A stretch of DNA of 64,000 bases from Lachnospiraceae bacterium (GCA_017522685.1 JAFWYN010000019.1:1-64000); one strand, 5' to 3'; shown: positions 9,677 to 19,360, numbered from the stretch's first letter. Program-made: numbers and translations. The notes: generated from the letters alone by a model not told the origin.

Positions 9677-10472
9677 CCAATTAACCAATCAGGAACTTTT
9701 TGTAAAAGAGCACCGAAAACACCATCATCAGGTAGCTGCCTATCGTATTCTCATTTTTATCGGTTTTCTCCTCCTTTGGGAACTCAGTGTATTCTTTGGA
9801 GGACTGGATGCGTTTTTCTTTTCCAGCCCTAGCCGTGTATTACAATGCTTTATCGATTTAATCCTTAAGAAATCCTTATTTATGCATATTGGAATCACGC
9901 TATTAGAAACACTTATCAGTTTCCTTTTAGTATTAATTATCAGCTTGGTGGTGGCTACCTCACTATGGTACTCAGGCAAGCTTTCCGAGATACTGGAACC
10001 TTATCTTGTCATCCTGAACAGTCTTCCAAAATCAGCACTTGCACCATTATTTATTGTGTGGCTCGGTACCGGAATGAGTACCATTATTGTAGCAGGCATA
10101 TCGGTAGCTGTTTTTGGTTCCATTATCAGTTTTTACACAGCTTTTCAGCAAATCAGTCAGTCCGAAATCACTCTGATTTATACATTGGGTGGCAACAAAA
10201 ATCACGCCCTTACCAAAGTAGTACTGCCAGGCTCCATTCCCACTCTGATCAGTACCGCCAAGGTTAATATTGGCTTGTCTTTGGTAGGTGTAATTATTGG
10301 TGAATTTCTGGCTGCAAGGCGGGGGCTCGGTTATTTAATCATTTATGGTTCCCAGGTTTTCCAATTGGATATGGTGATTACCTCCATTATTCTTTTATGC
10401 ATTATTGCAATGGGCTTCTATAAAGTGATTCAATATATCGAACACTGCATTAAAAAGAAATTGTTAAAATAA
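9654..10472 (+). CDS. ABC importer permease subunit, SsuC/TauC-like
   Basis: A 272-residue inner-membrane protein with about six hydrophobic segments and a binding-protein-dependent transport (EAA-type) loop around YTLGGNKNHALTKVVLPGS, which docks to the ATPase. Partner of the ATP-binding subunit just upstream; translation is coupled (AAGGAG inside the upstream gene, start ATGATG). The first 30 residues are hydrophilic and rich in His/Asn. The expected third component, a periplasmic-type binding lipoprotein, is missing here. Confidence 0.87.
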   Translation: MMKTHSNSQLTNQELFVKEHRKHHHQVAAYRILIFIGFLLLWELSVFFGGLDAFFFSSPSRVLQCFIDLILKKSLFMHIGITLLETLISFLLVLIISLVVATSLWYSGKLSEILEPYLVILNSLPKSALAPLFIVWLGTGMSTIIVAGISVAVFGSIISFYTAFQQISQSEITLIYTLGGNKNHALTKVVLPGSIPTLISTAKVNIGLSLVGVIIGEFLAARRGLGYLIIYGSQVFQLDMVITSIILLCIIAMGFYKVIQYIEHCIKKKLLK

Positions 10473-10486
10473 ATTTCTGCAAAAGA

Positions 10487-10522
10487 AAAAGCATCCCGGA
10501 GTTTTCACTCAGAGATGCTTTT
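10487..10522. terminator. Bidirectional terminator between ABC permease and GH43
   Basis: Stem of 9 bp (10487-10495 with 10514-10522) with A-rich and T-rich flanks, serving both convergent genes. Confidence 0.75.
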
Positions 10523-10533
10523 ATTATGTACTT

Positions 10534-11508
10534 TTATTCTTCGTAAGGCTTCATAGGAACGATGGTTCCGTCTTCATTGTACTTCAATTCTCTGAATTTT
10601 ACGCAACGAAGATGATTTACACCATTGGACATAGAACTGTCATGATAGAATAAATACCATTTACCCTTGAATTCTACGATAGAATGATGGGTTGTCCAAC
10701 CGATAACAGGTTCTAAAATTCTTCCCTTATAGGTGAAAGGACCCTTCGGGGTATCGCCGATTGCGTATACCAGATAATGTGTAGTACCGGTAGAATATGA
10801 TAAATAATATTTTCCATTGTACTTATGCATCCAAGGACCTTCGAAATATCTTCTGTCTTCATCACCGGCCTTAATCGGATTGCCATCTTCATCTACAATC
10901 AAAATCTCCTGAGGGATTTCCTTAATAGAGAGCATGTCATCACTAAGCTCAGCAACACGAGGACCAACTTCAGGTGCATCTGCAGCAGGTTCTACAAAAT
11001 CCTTGGTAAAATTATTGGTCATCCAGGACTCTAACTGTCCGCCCCATAAACCACCAAAATAGATGTATGCTTTGTCATCATCATCAACTAAAACAGCGGG
11101 GTCAATACTGAAGCTTCCTAAGATGAAGCTTTCTTCCGGTTTAAAAGGACCTTCCGGTCTGTCGGATGTTGCTACACCGATACGGAAAATGCCATTCTTA
11201 TCTCTTGCAGGGAAATACAAATAATACTTACCATTCTTAAATGCTGCGTCTGGAGCCCACATCTGACCACTTACCCAAGGAACATCTTTCATATGTAATG
11301 CTTCACCATGATCTACACAAGGTGCATCTACATCATCCATGGATAAAATGTGGTAATCCTCCATTTTGTACTGATCACCATCGTCATTGTCTTCACCATC
11401 ATGATCCAAGTCATGAGAAGGATAGATATAAATCTTATCCTCGAAAACATGTGCTGACGGGTCTGCAGTATAAATATGTGTTACTAAAGGTTCATTCTGC
11501 TTTGCCAT
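10534..11508 (-). CDS. Glycoside hydrolase family 43, cytoplasmic
   Basis: A 324-residue five-bladed beta-propeller hydrolase, probably a beta-xylosidase or alpha-L-arabinofuranosidase. The catalytic base is probably the aspartate of YTADPSAHVF, the second aspartate lies in SIDPAVLVDDDDKAY, and the acid is the glutamate of YFEGPWMHKY. The protein starts directly with the propeller and has no signal peptide, so it acts on imported oligosaccharides. An acidic insertion (DLDHDGEDNDDGDQ) follows the first blade. Strong AGGAGG before the ATG. No transporter or regulator is adjacent. Confidence 0.85.
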   Translation of the reverse strand: MAKQNEPLVTHIYTADPSAHVFEDKIYIYPSHDLDHDGEDNDDGDQYKMEDYHILSMDDVDAPCVDHGEALHMKDVPWVSGQMWAPDAAFKNGKYYLYFPARDKNGIFRIGVATSDRPEGPFKPEESFILGSFSIDPAVLVDDDDKAYIYFGGLWGGQLESWMTNNFTKDFVEPAADAPEVGPRVAELSDDMLSIKEIPQEILIVDEDGNPIKAGDEDRRYFEGPWMHKYNGKYYLSYSTGTTHYLVYAIGDTPKGPFTYKGRILEPVIGWTTHHSIVEFKGKWYLFYHDSSMSNGVNHLRCVKFRELKYNEDGTIVPMKPYEE

Positions 11509-11593
11509 AAAATACCTCCTGTTTTATTTATAATCATCTCTTAATTGTTTCACAAGAGAATCCACAATAATGCAGATTCTCTTGAAACTTACA

Positions 11594-11666
11594 AGCTGAA
11601 AATGGGACTTGAACCCACGACCCCTTCATTACGAGTGAAGTGCTCTACCGACTGAGCTATTTCAGC
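11594..11666 (-). tRNA. tRNA-Thr (anticodon CGT)
   Basis: Full cloverleaf of 73 nt: acceptor GCTGAAA/TTTCAGC, D arm GCTC...GAGC, anticodon stem CTTCA/TGAAG with loop CTCGTAA, and T arm GTGGG-TTCAAGT-CCCAT. The anticodon CGU reads ACG. The discriminator is U, and CCA is not encoded. Confidence 0.95.
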
Positions 11667-11819
11667 ATATATAAGTACAAATAAGAAAATGTATTATATA
11701 TTTGTATTCAATATTATATCTGATTTACCGTATTTTTACAAGAGAAAATTCGCGATATTTAATAAAATTCAACAAAATATCACATCAAATTCGACAATTT
11801 TGTTTAAATTAACTACAAA

Positions 11820-12638
11820 TTAATCGTTTTTTACATGAACATCCATCTGCGGATAAGGAATCGAAATATCAGCCGCATCCAATGCTGCTTTAATCTCTTC
11901 ATTCAGTCTCCACAAACCGGCGAAATAATCATCTGTGTTAAACCAACAACGAACTCCAAGATTAACGGATGATTCCGCCAATTGATTCACAAATACCACC
12001 ATATCCTTGTCCTTAAGCGCATCCGGATCATTTTTCAGTACATTCATGATTACGTCTTTTGCTGCCTTAATATCCGAATTATACGCAATACCAACTACAA
12101 TATCACATCTTCTTGTCTTAGAGGTTGTCACATTGGTAATACTATTATTGGCCAGATTTCCGTTTGGCAAAACTACGATTTTATTGTCTACCGTACGAAG
12201 CTTGGTATAAATAATCTGAATCTCATCCACCACACCTTCATTACCTGCAGCATCAATAATATAGTCACCCACTCTAAAGGGTCTCATCAAAAGAATCAAT
12301 ACACCGCCTGCAACATTAGAAAGACTACCTTGCAAAGCAAGTCCTACCGCCACACCTGCTGAACCAAGCAAGGCTATAATACTTGCAGCATCCATACCAC
12401 AATTGGATGCAACTAAGAATGCAAGTAACACATACAGGGAAACTCGGATTAACGAATAAATGAATTGTTCCACACTCACCTCAATATCCGTGCGGTCAAA
12501 GGCCTTTCTCACCAGCTTTAATATCATCTTAATAATTTTGCTGCCAACAAATAAAATAACCAGTGCCAGCAATATTCTACCACCAAGATTCATAGCAGTG
12601 TTTGCTATTTTACTTAAAAACATCTCTACTAAATCCAC
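11820..12638 (-). CDS. Small-conductance mechanosensitive channel, MscS family
   Basis: A 272-residue membrane protein that opens on membrane tension and releases solutes on osmotic downshift. Hydrophobic helices are at about 20-40 and 60-85, followed by the Gly/Ala-rich pore helix GLALQGSLSNVAGG and MRPFRVGDYI, and the MscS beta-domain with VLPNGNLANNSITN. The length fits the minimal MscS class. The start codon is GTG, eight bases after AAGGAG. It follows glgB by 25 bases on the same strand and may be co-transcribed. Confidence 0.9.
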   Translation of the reverse strand: MDLVEMFLSKIANTAMNLGGRILLALVILFVGSKIIKMILKLVRKAFDRTDIEVSVEQFIYSLIRVSLYVLLAFLVASNCGMDAASIIALLGSAGVAVGLALQGSLSNVAGGVLILLMRPFRVGDYIIDAAGNEGVVDEIQIIYTKLRTVDNKIVVLPNGNLANNSITNVTTSKTRRCDIVVGIAYNSDIKAAKDVIMNVLKNDPDALKDKDMVVFVNQLAESSVNLGVRCWFNTDDYFAGLWRLNEEIKAALDAADISIPYPQMDVHVKND

Positions 12639-12663
12639 AATATATTCTCCTTATCTTATTTTC

Positions 12664-14985
12664 TTATGACTTCTTTGCTTTTGTAATTTTGGATTTCTGC
12701 TCCGTTTTTGAAGTTTTGGAAACTTCCTTTGCTATAATGGTTCGTTTGCGAATACGTTCCGCTATCACTTTCTCCAGTTCCGCTTCCGTATATGGTACAA
12801 AGCGTAATACAGAAAGAGATAAAGGTGCCATATTTATTTCCACAGATTGCTCCTTACCGTCAAACCTTGTGTCGTCTGCACAAATGTCCGATTTCGCGAT
12901 ATCACTGTTGCCGCCAAAGCGTTTTTCCTCTGTATTGAATATCTCTCGATACTTTCCTTCATAAGGCACTCCGGTACGTATGCGCTGTTCAGCACCCGAG
13001 AAATTTGCTACAACTAACAGAATGTCACCCTCTTCGGTACCCTTTCTCAAATAGCTTAAATAGCACTTTGATGCAGAAATAGCATTAATCCACTCAAAGC
13101 CTTCCGGCTTATCATCCAACTCATATAAGGCCTTTTCGCTTCCGTACATTTTATTTAATTCTTGACACAAAAGTGACATGCCTGCATGCTCTGGATATTG
13201 AAGCAGATCCCACTGAAGGATTCTGTGCTCATTCCACTCATCAAATTCTGCCATATCCTGTCCCATAAAGATAAGCTTCTTGCCGGGATGTGTCATATAA
13301 TAGGCAAATGCTAAACGCAAATTCGCAAGCTTCTGTTCTTTGGTCCCCGGCATCTTACCTACCATGGAAGACTTACCGTGAACCACCTCATCGTGAGAAA
13401 ATACATTAATAAACCTCTCACTGTATGCATAAATCATACTAAAGGTCAGTTCTTCATGATGATGACTTCTAAAATAAGGGTCATTGCGCATATAACCGAT
13501 AAAATCGTTCATAAAGCCCATGTTCCACTTCAAGTCAAATCCAAGGCCACCATCCTCCAAAGCACCGGTAATCATGGGAAATGCCGTACTTTCTTCCGCG
13601 ATGCTCAAAACTCCCGGATTTCTCTTTTTCATAATACTGTTCAAATGCTTTATGAGTTCAATGGCTTCCAGATTCTCATTGCCGCCATACATATTTGCTA
13701 CCCATTCACCATCATTCTTACCATAATCCAGATAAAGCATACTTGCCACTGCATCCATACGAATACCGTCAGCATGATACTTTTCTACCCAGAACAATGC
13801 ATTTGCAATCAGGTAATTGGAAACCTGAGGTCTGCCATAATTGTAAATCAAGGTGCCCCAATGGGCATGTGTACCCTGTCTGGGATCCAAATGTTCATAC
13901 AAACAGGTACCGTCAAAATGAGACAACCCATGGGTATCTTTGGGGAAATGGGCCGGAACCCAATCCAGGATTACACCAATACCGGCTTTATGCATTTCGT
14001 TCATAAAATACATAAAGTCTTCTGATGTTCCATATCTGGCCGTAGGTGAATAATAACCAATCACCTGATATCCCCAGGATTCATCCAAAGGATGCTCCAT
14101 AACCGGCATCAATTCCACATGGGTGTAGCCCATCTTCTTGACATATTCAATAAGCTTAGGCGCAATATCACGATAATTTGCATAGACTTTACCTTCCTTT
14201 GCCTCTGCAAAGGAACCCAGATACACTTCGTATACGCTCATGGGAACATTACCCTTTTGAAAAGTTTCTCTATTTCTTACGAATTCCTCATCTTCCCAAG
14301 GGAAGTCTTCAATATCCGCAATAACAGATGCATTTTCCGGTCTCAGCTGTGATTCAAATGCATAGGGATCCGCCTTTAAGTATGTCAGTCCGCTTGGCGT
14401 CTTCAGCTCAAACTTGTAGTTCATACCAATCATGGCCTGAGGTACAAAAATCTCAAATATACCGGAATTCCACAAACGTCTCATTTGATGAATCCTGCCA
14501 TCCCAGTTATTGAAATCTCCGACCACACTTACGCGCATGGCATTGGGTGCCCACACTGCAAAATAAGTACCTTCTTCACCTTCCGATACGCAAGGATGTG
14601 CACCCAGCATATCATACACATGATAGTGGATACCTTTTGCAAACTTTTCTGTATCTTCCTTGGAAATCATGGGTTTATGACGATAGGAATCCAGCATAAT
14701 CACTTCGCCAGCTTCACTATCATCTACCACATATCTGTATTCACCCATTTCTTTAGCCGGTAACAGACATGCAAAAAATCCTTCGTCTACCTTCTCCATA
14801 CGGAAATCTTTTCTCTTTTCCATCAAGCGTAGCTTAACAGAATTTGCACCGGGATAAAAACATTGAAACAGCATGTCTCTTCCCACCTTGTGCGGACCCA
14901 GTATTTCATGGGGATTATCACATTCCGAATAAATAATCTCTTCAATTTTGGGCCAATTCATAAGCTTATATAATTTTTTGTCCAT
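12664..14985 (-). CDS. glgB: 1,4-alpha-glucan branching enzyme
   Basis: A 773-residue GH13 enzyme that introduces alpha-1,6 branches in glycogen. It has two N-terminal carbohydrate-binding regions (the second, around YFAVWAPNAMRVSVVGDFNN, is CBM48), then the barrel with nucleophile in GIRMDAVASM, acid in SIAEESTAFP, and the third carboxylate in FSHDEVVHGK. A lysine-rich C-terminal tail is present. The remaining glycogen genes are not in the window. The GH13-like protein at 39.7-41.5 kb is not a substitute, since its catalytic residues are lost. Confidence 0.96.
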   Translation of the reverse strand: MDKKLYKLMNWPKIEEIIYSECDNPHEILGPHKVGRDMLFQCFYPGANSVKLRLMEKRKDFRMEKVDEGFFACLLPAKEMGEYRYVVDDSEAGEVIMLDSYRHKPMISKEDTEKFAKGIHYHVYDMLGAHPCVSEGEEGTYFAVWAPNAMRVSVVGDFNNWDGRIHQMRRLWNSGIFEIFVPQAMIGMNYKFELKTPSGLTYLKADPYAFESQLRPENASVIADIEDFPWEDEEFVRNRETFQKGNVPMSVYEVYLGSFAEAKEGKVYANYRDIAPKLIEYVKKMGYTHVELMPVMEHPLDESWGYQVIGYYSPTARYGTSEDFMYFMNEMHKAGIGVILDWVPAHFPKDTHGLSHFDGTCLYEHLDPRQGTHAHWGTLIYNYGRPQVSNYLIANALFWVEKYHADGIRMDAVASMLYLDYGKNDGEWVANMYGGNENLEAIELIKHLNSIMKKRNPGVLSIAEESTAFPMITGALEDGGLGFDLKWNMGFMNDFIGYMRNDPYFRSHHHEELTFSMIYAYSERFINVFSHDEVVHGKSSMVGKMPGTKEQKLANLRLAFAYYMTHPGKKLIFMGQDMAEFDEWNEHRILQWDLLQYPEHAGMSLLCQELNKMYGSEKALYELDDKPEGFEWINAISASKCYLSYLRKGTEEGDILLVVANFSGAEQRIRTGVPYEGKYREIFNTEEKRFGGNSDIAKSDICADDTRFDGKEQSVEINMAPLSLSVLRFVPYTEAELEKVIAERIRKRTIIAKEVSKTSKTEQKSKITKAKKS

Positions 14986-15044
14986 TCAATCAACTCCGTT
15001 TTGTCAATTCTATATCAGTATATATATCGGCATATCATTAAGAA

Positions 15045-16280
15045 CTATATAGCATGTACGAACAATCCGCTTCTCAACTTAGGCTCAAACCAGGTAGACT
15101 TAGGCGGCATCAACAAATCAGCATCCGCCACACCAAAAAGCTCATAGATTGAAGTAGGATACATGGAAAATGCCACTGTCATATCCTTGTGAACTCTTCT
15201 CTCAAGTTCCTTAAGCCCTCTGATACCGCCAACAAAATCAATTCTTTTATCTGTCTTAGGATCCTGAATACCCAGTACAGGATTCAGTAAATAATCCTGC
15301 AAAATAGACACATCCAGTCCCTTAACCGCATCTGCACTCTTGATATCCTCATGGGCAGTCAGGCAATATCATACATCATCCAGATACATGCCGAATTCGC
15401 CCTTTTTAGCAGGCTTATAGCATTCTGTGCCTACTACCTTTATATCAAAACATTCTGATATCTTTGCCATAAATTCTTCTTTGCTGTAGCCATTCAAATC
15501 CTTAACCACACGATTATAATCCATAATACTTAATTCATCCGCAGGGAATAATACGGAAAGGAAATAGTTAAACTCCTCAGTTCCGGTATATGCCGGGTTC
15601 TCAGCTCTTCTCTTTAATCCTACTTTCACTGCAGATGCACATCGGTGATGTCCGTCAGCAATATAAATCTCCTGAATACCTGCAAAGGTATCCGCTATAG
15701 TGCTAATAAACTCATCAGCTGCAATTACCCACACTCTGTGTGTAATACCATCCTCGGATACAAAATCATAAACAGGCTTCTCAGCCACGGTAGCTGCAAC
15801 CACTTTCTGAATCGCCTCATTGGTACGATATGCCAGGAAAATAGGTCCTGTCTGTGCACTACAGATATCTACATGATTGATACGGTCCTGCTCCTTGTCT
15901 GCACGGGTATTCTCATGCTTTTTAATAATGTTATTCTGATAATCATCGATAGACGCACAAGCCACAATACCCTTCTGGCTACGTCCGTCCATTACCTGCT
16001 CATACAGATAGTAGCAAGGCTTTTCTTCCTGCACAAAACGTCCTTCCTTAATCCATCCCCACAAAAGCTCATGTGCTTTTTCATATACTTCCGGTGCGTA
16101 AGTATCCACATCAATCGAAAAAGCTGTCTCAGCTCTGTCAATAGCCAAAAAAGAACCCGGATTGTTCTTTACTACTTCGCAAGCTTCCTCTCTATTGTAT
16201 ACATCATAAGGCAATGCAGCAATTTCTGACTCCTTGCCGGGTGCCGGACGATAGGCACTAAATGGTTTGATGACTGCCAT
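15045..16280 (-). pseudogene. DUF1015 family protein with in-frame UGA at codon 304
   Basis: A 410-residue DUF1015 protein would be made if the TGA at 15369-15371 were read. The reading frame is the same before and after the stop (no frameshift), and the downstream part continues as good family sequence (LTAHEDIKSADAVKGLDVSI, then ending PKLRSGLFVHAI). The position reads GMYLDDV-stop-YCLTAH. From memory, relatives have Trp here (KWYRLT-like), so a TGG to TGA change explains it. The start is MAVIKPFSAYRP after AGGAGG. DUF1015 genes commonly accompany serA and serC, as here; their function is not established. A nonsense mutation, a sequencing error, or read-through are all possible. Confidence 0.85.
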
Positions 16281-16424
16281 GTTTTTTCCTCCTACGTTAA
16301 ACATAATAAATTCTGAATTCATTTAATTTTATGAATTGATGTAATTATTGTATCAAAAAACACTATACATAACAAGACTTAGGTGTTAAAATATTATGAG
16401 AAATATTGAATGGAGGTAACGGAA

Positions 16425-16703
16425 ATGACCGATGAAAATCGCAAGATTTTAGAAAGAATAAATGCCTATTCCGAACAGGTTTTAGGCGATATTGATCCCC
16501 AAAAGGTGCAAGTATCCATGCAGTTAGAAAAGCTGAAACCTATCATGCAGGAAATCGCTGACGAGAAAGGAATGGCTCTTGAGGATTTATTTATCCTTTA
16601 TATGGACCTGCAAACCGAAGCCAGTGTAAAATCCCAGCAAAAGCTGAAGGACTCCCTTTCTGATGTGAATATGGGCGGCGGAATGCCATTATTATTCCGT
16701 TAA
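16425..16703 (+). CDS. Uncharacterised 92-residue helical protein
   Basis: A small soluble protein, mostly predicted helix, with an amphipathic middle (KLKPIMQEIADEKGMALEDL) and a Gly-rich end (MGGGMPLLFR). No family recognised. The start at ATG 16425 has GGAGG eight bases upstream; the ATG 15 bases earlier lacks a site. It lies on the opposite strand between serA and the DUF1015 gene, interrupting what would otherwise be a serC-serA-DUF1015 run, and shares a strong terminator with serA. Confidence 0.7.
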   Translation: MTDENRKILERINAYSEQVLGDIDPQKVQVSMQLEKLKPIMQEIADEKGMALEDLFILYMDLQTEASVKSQQKLKDSLSDVNMGGGMPLLFR

Positions 16704-16717
16704 TTTTTCGCATTATA

Positions 16718-16749
16718 AAACCCTGTGAATGATTGCATTCACAGGGTTT
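16718..16749. terminator. Bidirectional terminator between the 92-residue gene and serA
   Basis: Perfect 14-bp stem (16718-16731 with 16736-16749), 4-base loop, and A-rich/T-rich flanks on both sides. Confidence 0.85.
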
Positions 16750-16759
16750 CTTTTTACGC

Positions 16760-17923
16760 TTATTTTACTACACGTACACGGAATACACCGTCAATCGCTT
16801 TTAACTTTTCAATCATTTCAGCAGTTGCAGGTGCTTCCAGATCCATCATGGTGTAAGCAACTTCGCCTCTTGATTTGTTCATCATATCGGTAATGTTAAT
16901 GCCTTCATCACCAAAGCAAGCGGTAAACTTGGTAATCATGTTAGCAATATTCTTGTGGAAGATTGCCACACGACCAGCCTGATTACAGATACCCATATCA
17001 CAAGCAGGATAGTTTACACTGTTCTTGATGTTACCATTCTCAAGGTAATCCATCATCTGTTCTACAGCCATCACAGCACAGTTATCTTCTGATTCTTCGG
17101 TACTTGCACCCAAGTGAGGCATTACGATACATCCCGGCTGACCTGCAGTTGTAGGATTTGCAAAGTCAGAAATGTACTTACGAATCTTTCCGCTCTGTAA
17201 ACCTTCCAAAACAGCAGCTTCATCAGCAAGCAAATCTCTGGAGTAGTTGATAATTACAACGCCATCCTTCATCTTCGCAATTGCTTCCTTGCTGATAGTG
17301 TTCTTTGTGCTGTCTAAAAGAGGCACATGAACAGTAATATAATCACATTCTGTAAAGATATCATCTTCATTAAATACATGCTTAACAGCACGGCTGATAT
17401 TCCAAGCAGCATTTACAGACAAATAAGGGTCATAACCGTATACTTCCATACCAAGACTTACTGCTGCATTTGCCACCTGTGCACCAATTGCGCCCAAACC
17501 GATAACACCAAGCTTCTTACCCTTAATTTCAGTACCTGCAAATTTACTCTTTGCCTTTTCAGCAGTCTTTGCAATATTTTCATCAGCTTTGTTCTCTTCC
17601 ACCCACTTGATACCACCAACGATATCACGGGCAGCCAGTAACATACCGGCAATTACAAGTTCCTTTACACCATTTGCATTTGCACCGGGAGTATTGAATA
17701 CTACAACACCCTTTTCAGCACACTTATCCAAAGGAATATTATTTACACCTGCACCCGCTCTTGCTACTGCAAGCAAAGACTCAGGAAGGTCCATATCATG
17801 CATAGCAGCACTTCTAACCAAAATACCATCAGCTGCATTTACATCATCTACGATCTGATAACTATCAGTAAAATTGGCTAAACCAATCTTAGAAATAGGA
17901 TTTAAACAATTAATCTGAAACAT
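16760..17923 (-). CDS. serA: D-3-phosphoglycerate dehydrogenase
   Basis: A 387-residue NAD-dependent enzyme that commits 3-phosphoglycerate to serine synthesis. The NAD-binding fold shows GVIGLGAIGAQVANAA, the active site has the catalytic histidine in MPHLGASTEES, and an ACT-like regulatory domain occupies the last 70 residues (ITDMMNKSRGEVAYTMMDL). It lies 103 bases downstream of serC on the same strand, a usual pair; the product of SerA is the substrate of SerC. AAAGGAG precedes the ATG. Confidence 0.95.
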   Translation of the reverse strand: MFQINCLNPISKIGLANFTDSYQIVDDVNAADGILVRSAAMHDMDLPESLLAVARAGAGVNNIPLDKCAEKGVVVFNTPGANANGVKELVIAGMLLAARDIVGGIKWVEENKADENIAKTAEKAKSKFAGTEIKGKKLGVIGLGAIGAQVANAAVSLGMEVYGYDPYLSVNAAWNISRAVKHVFNEDDIFTECDYITVHVPLLDSTKNTISKEAIAKMKDGVVIINYSRDLLADEAAVLEGLQSGKIRKYISDFANPTTAGQPGCIVMPHLGASTEESEDNCAVMAVEQMMDYLENGNIKNSVNYPACDMGICNQAGRVAIFHKNIANMITKFTACFGDEGINITDMMNKSRGEVAYTMMDLEAPATAEMIEKLKAIDGVFRVRVVK

Positions 17924-18026
17924 TTACACTTCTCCTTTTATCTATTACTACAGAAGAATGCTTGCATTCTTCTCATGTGTAACTTAGAAATTCTTAGCCT
18001 GCGTGTTTTGCAGGGTTTGAATTTCT

Positions 18027-19112
18027 TTACACATTGTTCTCCTCTTCAAACTTCTTCATAAATTCAACTAATTTCTCAACACCTTCGATAGGCATAGCAT
18101 TGTAGATACTAGCTCTCATACCGCCTACACTTCTGTGACCCTTAAGGTTGGTAAAGCCTGCTGCAGTTGCTTCCTTTACAAACTTAGCGTCCATATCTGC
18201 ATCACCGGTTACAAAGGGAACATTCATCAAAGAACGGTCTTCTTTACGAACAGTACCCTTGAAAAGTTTGCTCTGGTCAAGGAAATCGTAAAGGATAGCA
18301 GCCTTCTTTTCATTGTATTCCTTCATAGCCTCTAAGCCACCCTGCTTCTTCAACCACTTGAATACCTTACCACAGATATAAATACCGTATGCAGGAGGAG
18401 TATTGTACATAGAATCTGCATCTGCATGAGTCTTGTACTGAAGCATGGTAGGAGTACCTTCCAAAACATCCTCAGTAATCAAATCTTCACGGATAATTGC
18501 GATAACAACACCTGCAGGTCCGATATTCTTCTGCGCACCACCGTAGATGATACCGTACTTGGTTACATCCATGGGCTCTGATAAAAAGCAGCTGGATACG
18601 TCAGATACTAAAATCTTACCCTTGGTATTAGGTAAAGTCTTAAACTTGGTACCGTAAATGGTATTGTTTTCACAAATATATACATAGTCAGCATCTTCTG
18701 AAATAGGAAGATCTGAACAATCCGGTATGTATGAGAAATTATCATCCTCAGAAGTAGCAATCTTATTTGCTGTACCGAATTTCTGTGCTTCCTTGTGAGC
18801 CTTCTTAGCCCACATACCGGTCACGATATAATCAGCAACCTTATTCTTCATCAGGTTCATGGGAACCATAGCAAACTGCAAGTGAGCACCGCCCTGCAGG
18901 AATAATACTTTATAATTATCAGGAATATTCAGCAAATCTCTTAAATCCGCTTCAGCTTCCTTGATAATGGTCTCGTAAGCTTTCGAACGATGGCTCATCT
19001 CCATAACCGACATGCCGGTTCCTCTGTAATCCATCATTTCTTCTGCAGCTTCTTTTAAGACTTCTTCAGGCAAAACTGCGGGACCTGCTGAAAAATTGTA
19101 CACTCTAGACAC
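18027..19112 (-). CDS. serC: Phosphoserine aminotransferase
   Basis: A 361-residue PLP enzyme that converts 3-phosphohydroxypyruvate and glutamate to phosphoserine. The N-terminus VYNFSAGPAVLPEEV is characteristic, and the PLP lysine is in YGGAQKNIGPAG. The start codon is GTG with AGGAGG upstream. First gene of the serine unit and preceded by a good promoter (19174-19202). The third pathway enzyme, phosphoserine phosphatase, is not in the window. Confidence 0.96.
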   Translation of the reverse strand: MSRVYNFSAGPAVLPEEVLKEAAEEMMDYRGTGMSVMEMSHRSKAYETIIKEAEADLRDLLNIPDNYKVLFLQGGAHLQFAMVPMNLMKNKVADYIVTGMWAKKAHKEAQKFGTANKIATSEDDNFSYIPDCSDLPISEDADYVYICENNTIYGTKFKTLPNTKGKILVSDVSSCFLSEPMDVTKYGIIYGGAQKNIGPAGVVIAIIREDLITEDVLEGTPTMLQYKTHADADSMYNTPPAYGIYICGKVFKWLKKQGGLEAMKEYNEKKAAILYDFLDQSKLFKGTVRKEDRSLMNVPFVTGDADMDAKFVKEATAAGFTNLKGHRSVGGMRASIYNAMPIEGVEKLVEFMKKFEEENNV

Positions 19113-19173
19113 AATTCTTTCCTCCTTAATATTTTCTTTCGCTTTATTTTGTTAAAAAAATAACTTAAACCAC

Positions 19174-19202
19174 ATTTTATACCCATTTAACACTTTAGTC
19201 AA
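19174..19202 (-). promoter_or_regulatory. Sigma-A promoter of serC
   Basis: On the minus strand TTGACT (19197-19202), a 17-base spacer, and TAAAAT (19174-19179), about 60 bases before the serC start. Confidence 0.7.
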
Positions 19203-19232
19203 CTACATTGTGAAAAAATATTTCAGCAATGC

Positions 19233-19360
19233 AGAAAACATTAGTAGAACACGTGCGGAAGCTTGCTTACGCGAAGTGCTTCTACTTATGTTTTCTATAT
19301 GGTTGATAAACCATCATCGAGATTTTTAGTTGCGTCAGCAACGTCAAGCCACGTAGTGGC
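19233..19360. repeat. Cluster of palindromes upstream of the serC promoter
   Basis: Three inverted repeats lie within 130 bases. The largest has 17-base arms with one mismatch (19233-19249 with 19280-19296). Two small perfect hairpins follow: GTTGC-gtca-GCAAC (19329-19342) and GCCAC-gta-GTGGC (19348-19360). The octamer ATCGAGAT flanks the small pair on both sides. The cluster sits between the end of the transpeptidase gene and the serC promoter and has no open reading frame. It looks like a REP- or MITE-type element, but copies elsewhere cannot be tested here. Confidence 0.6.

Noticed and set aside
11594..11666. tRNA-Thr as an integration site
   Set aside because: No direct repeat of the tRNA end, no integrase and no change in gene type next to it.
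15369..15371. UGA of the DUF1015 gene as selenocysteine
   Set aside because: The residue is expected to be Trp rather than Cys, and no convincing SECIS-type stem-loop was recognised right after the UGA.
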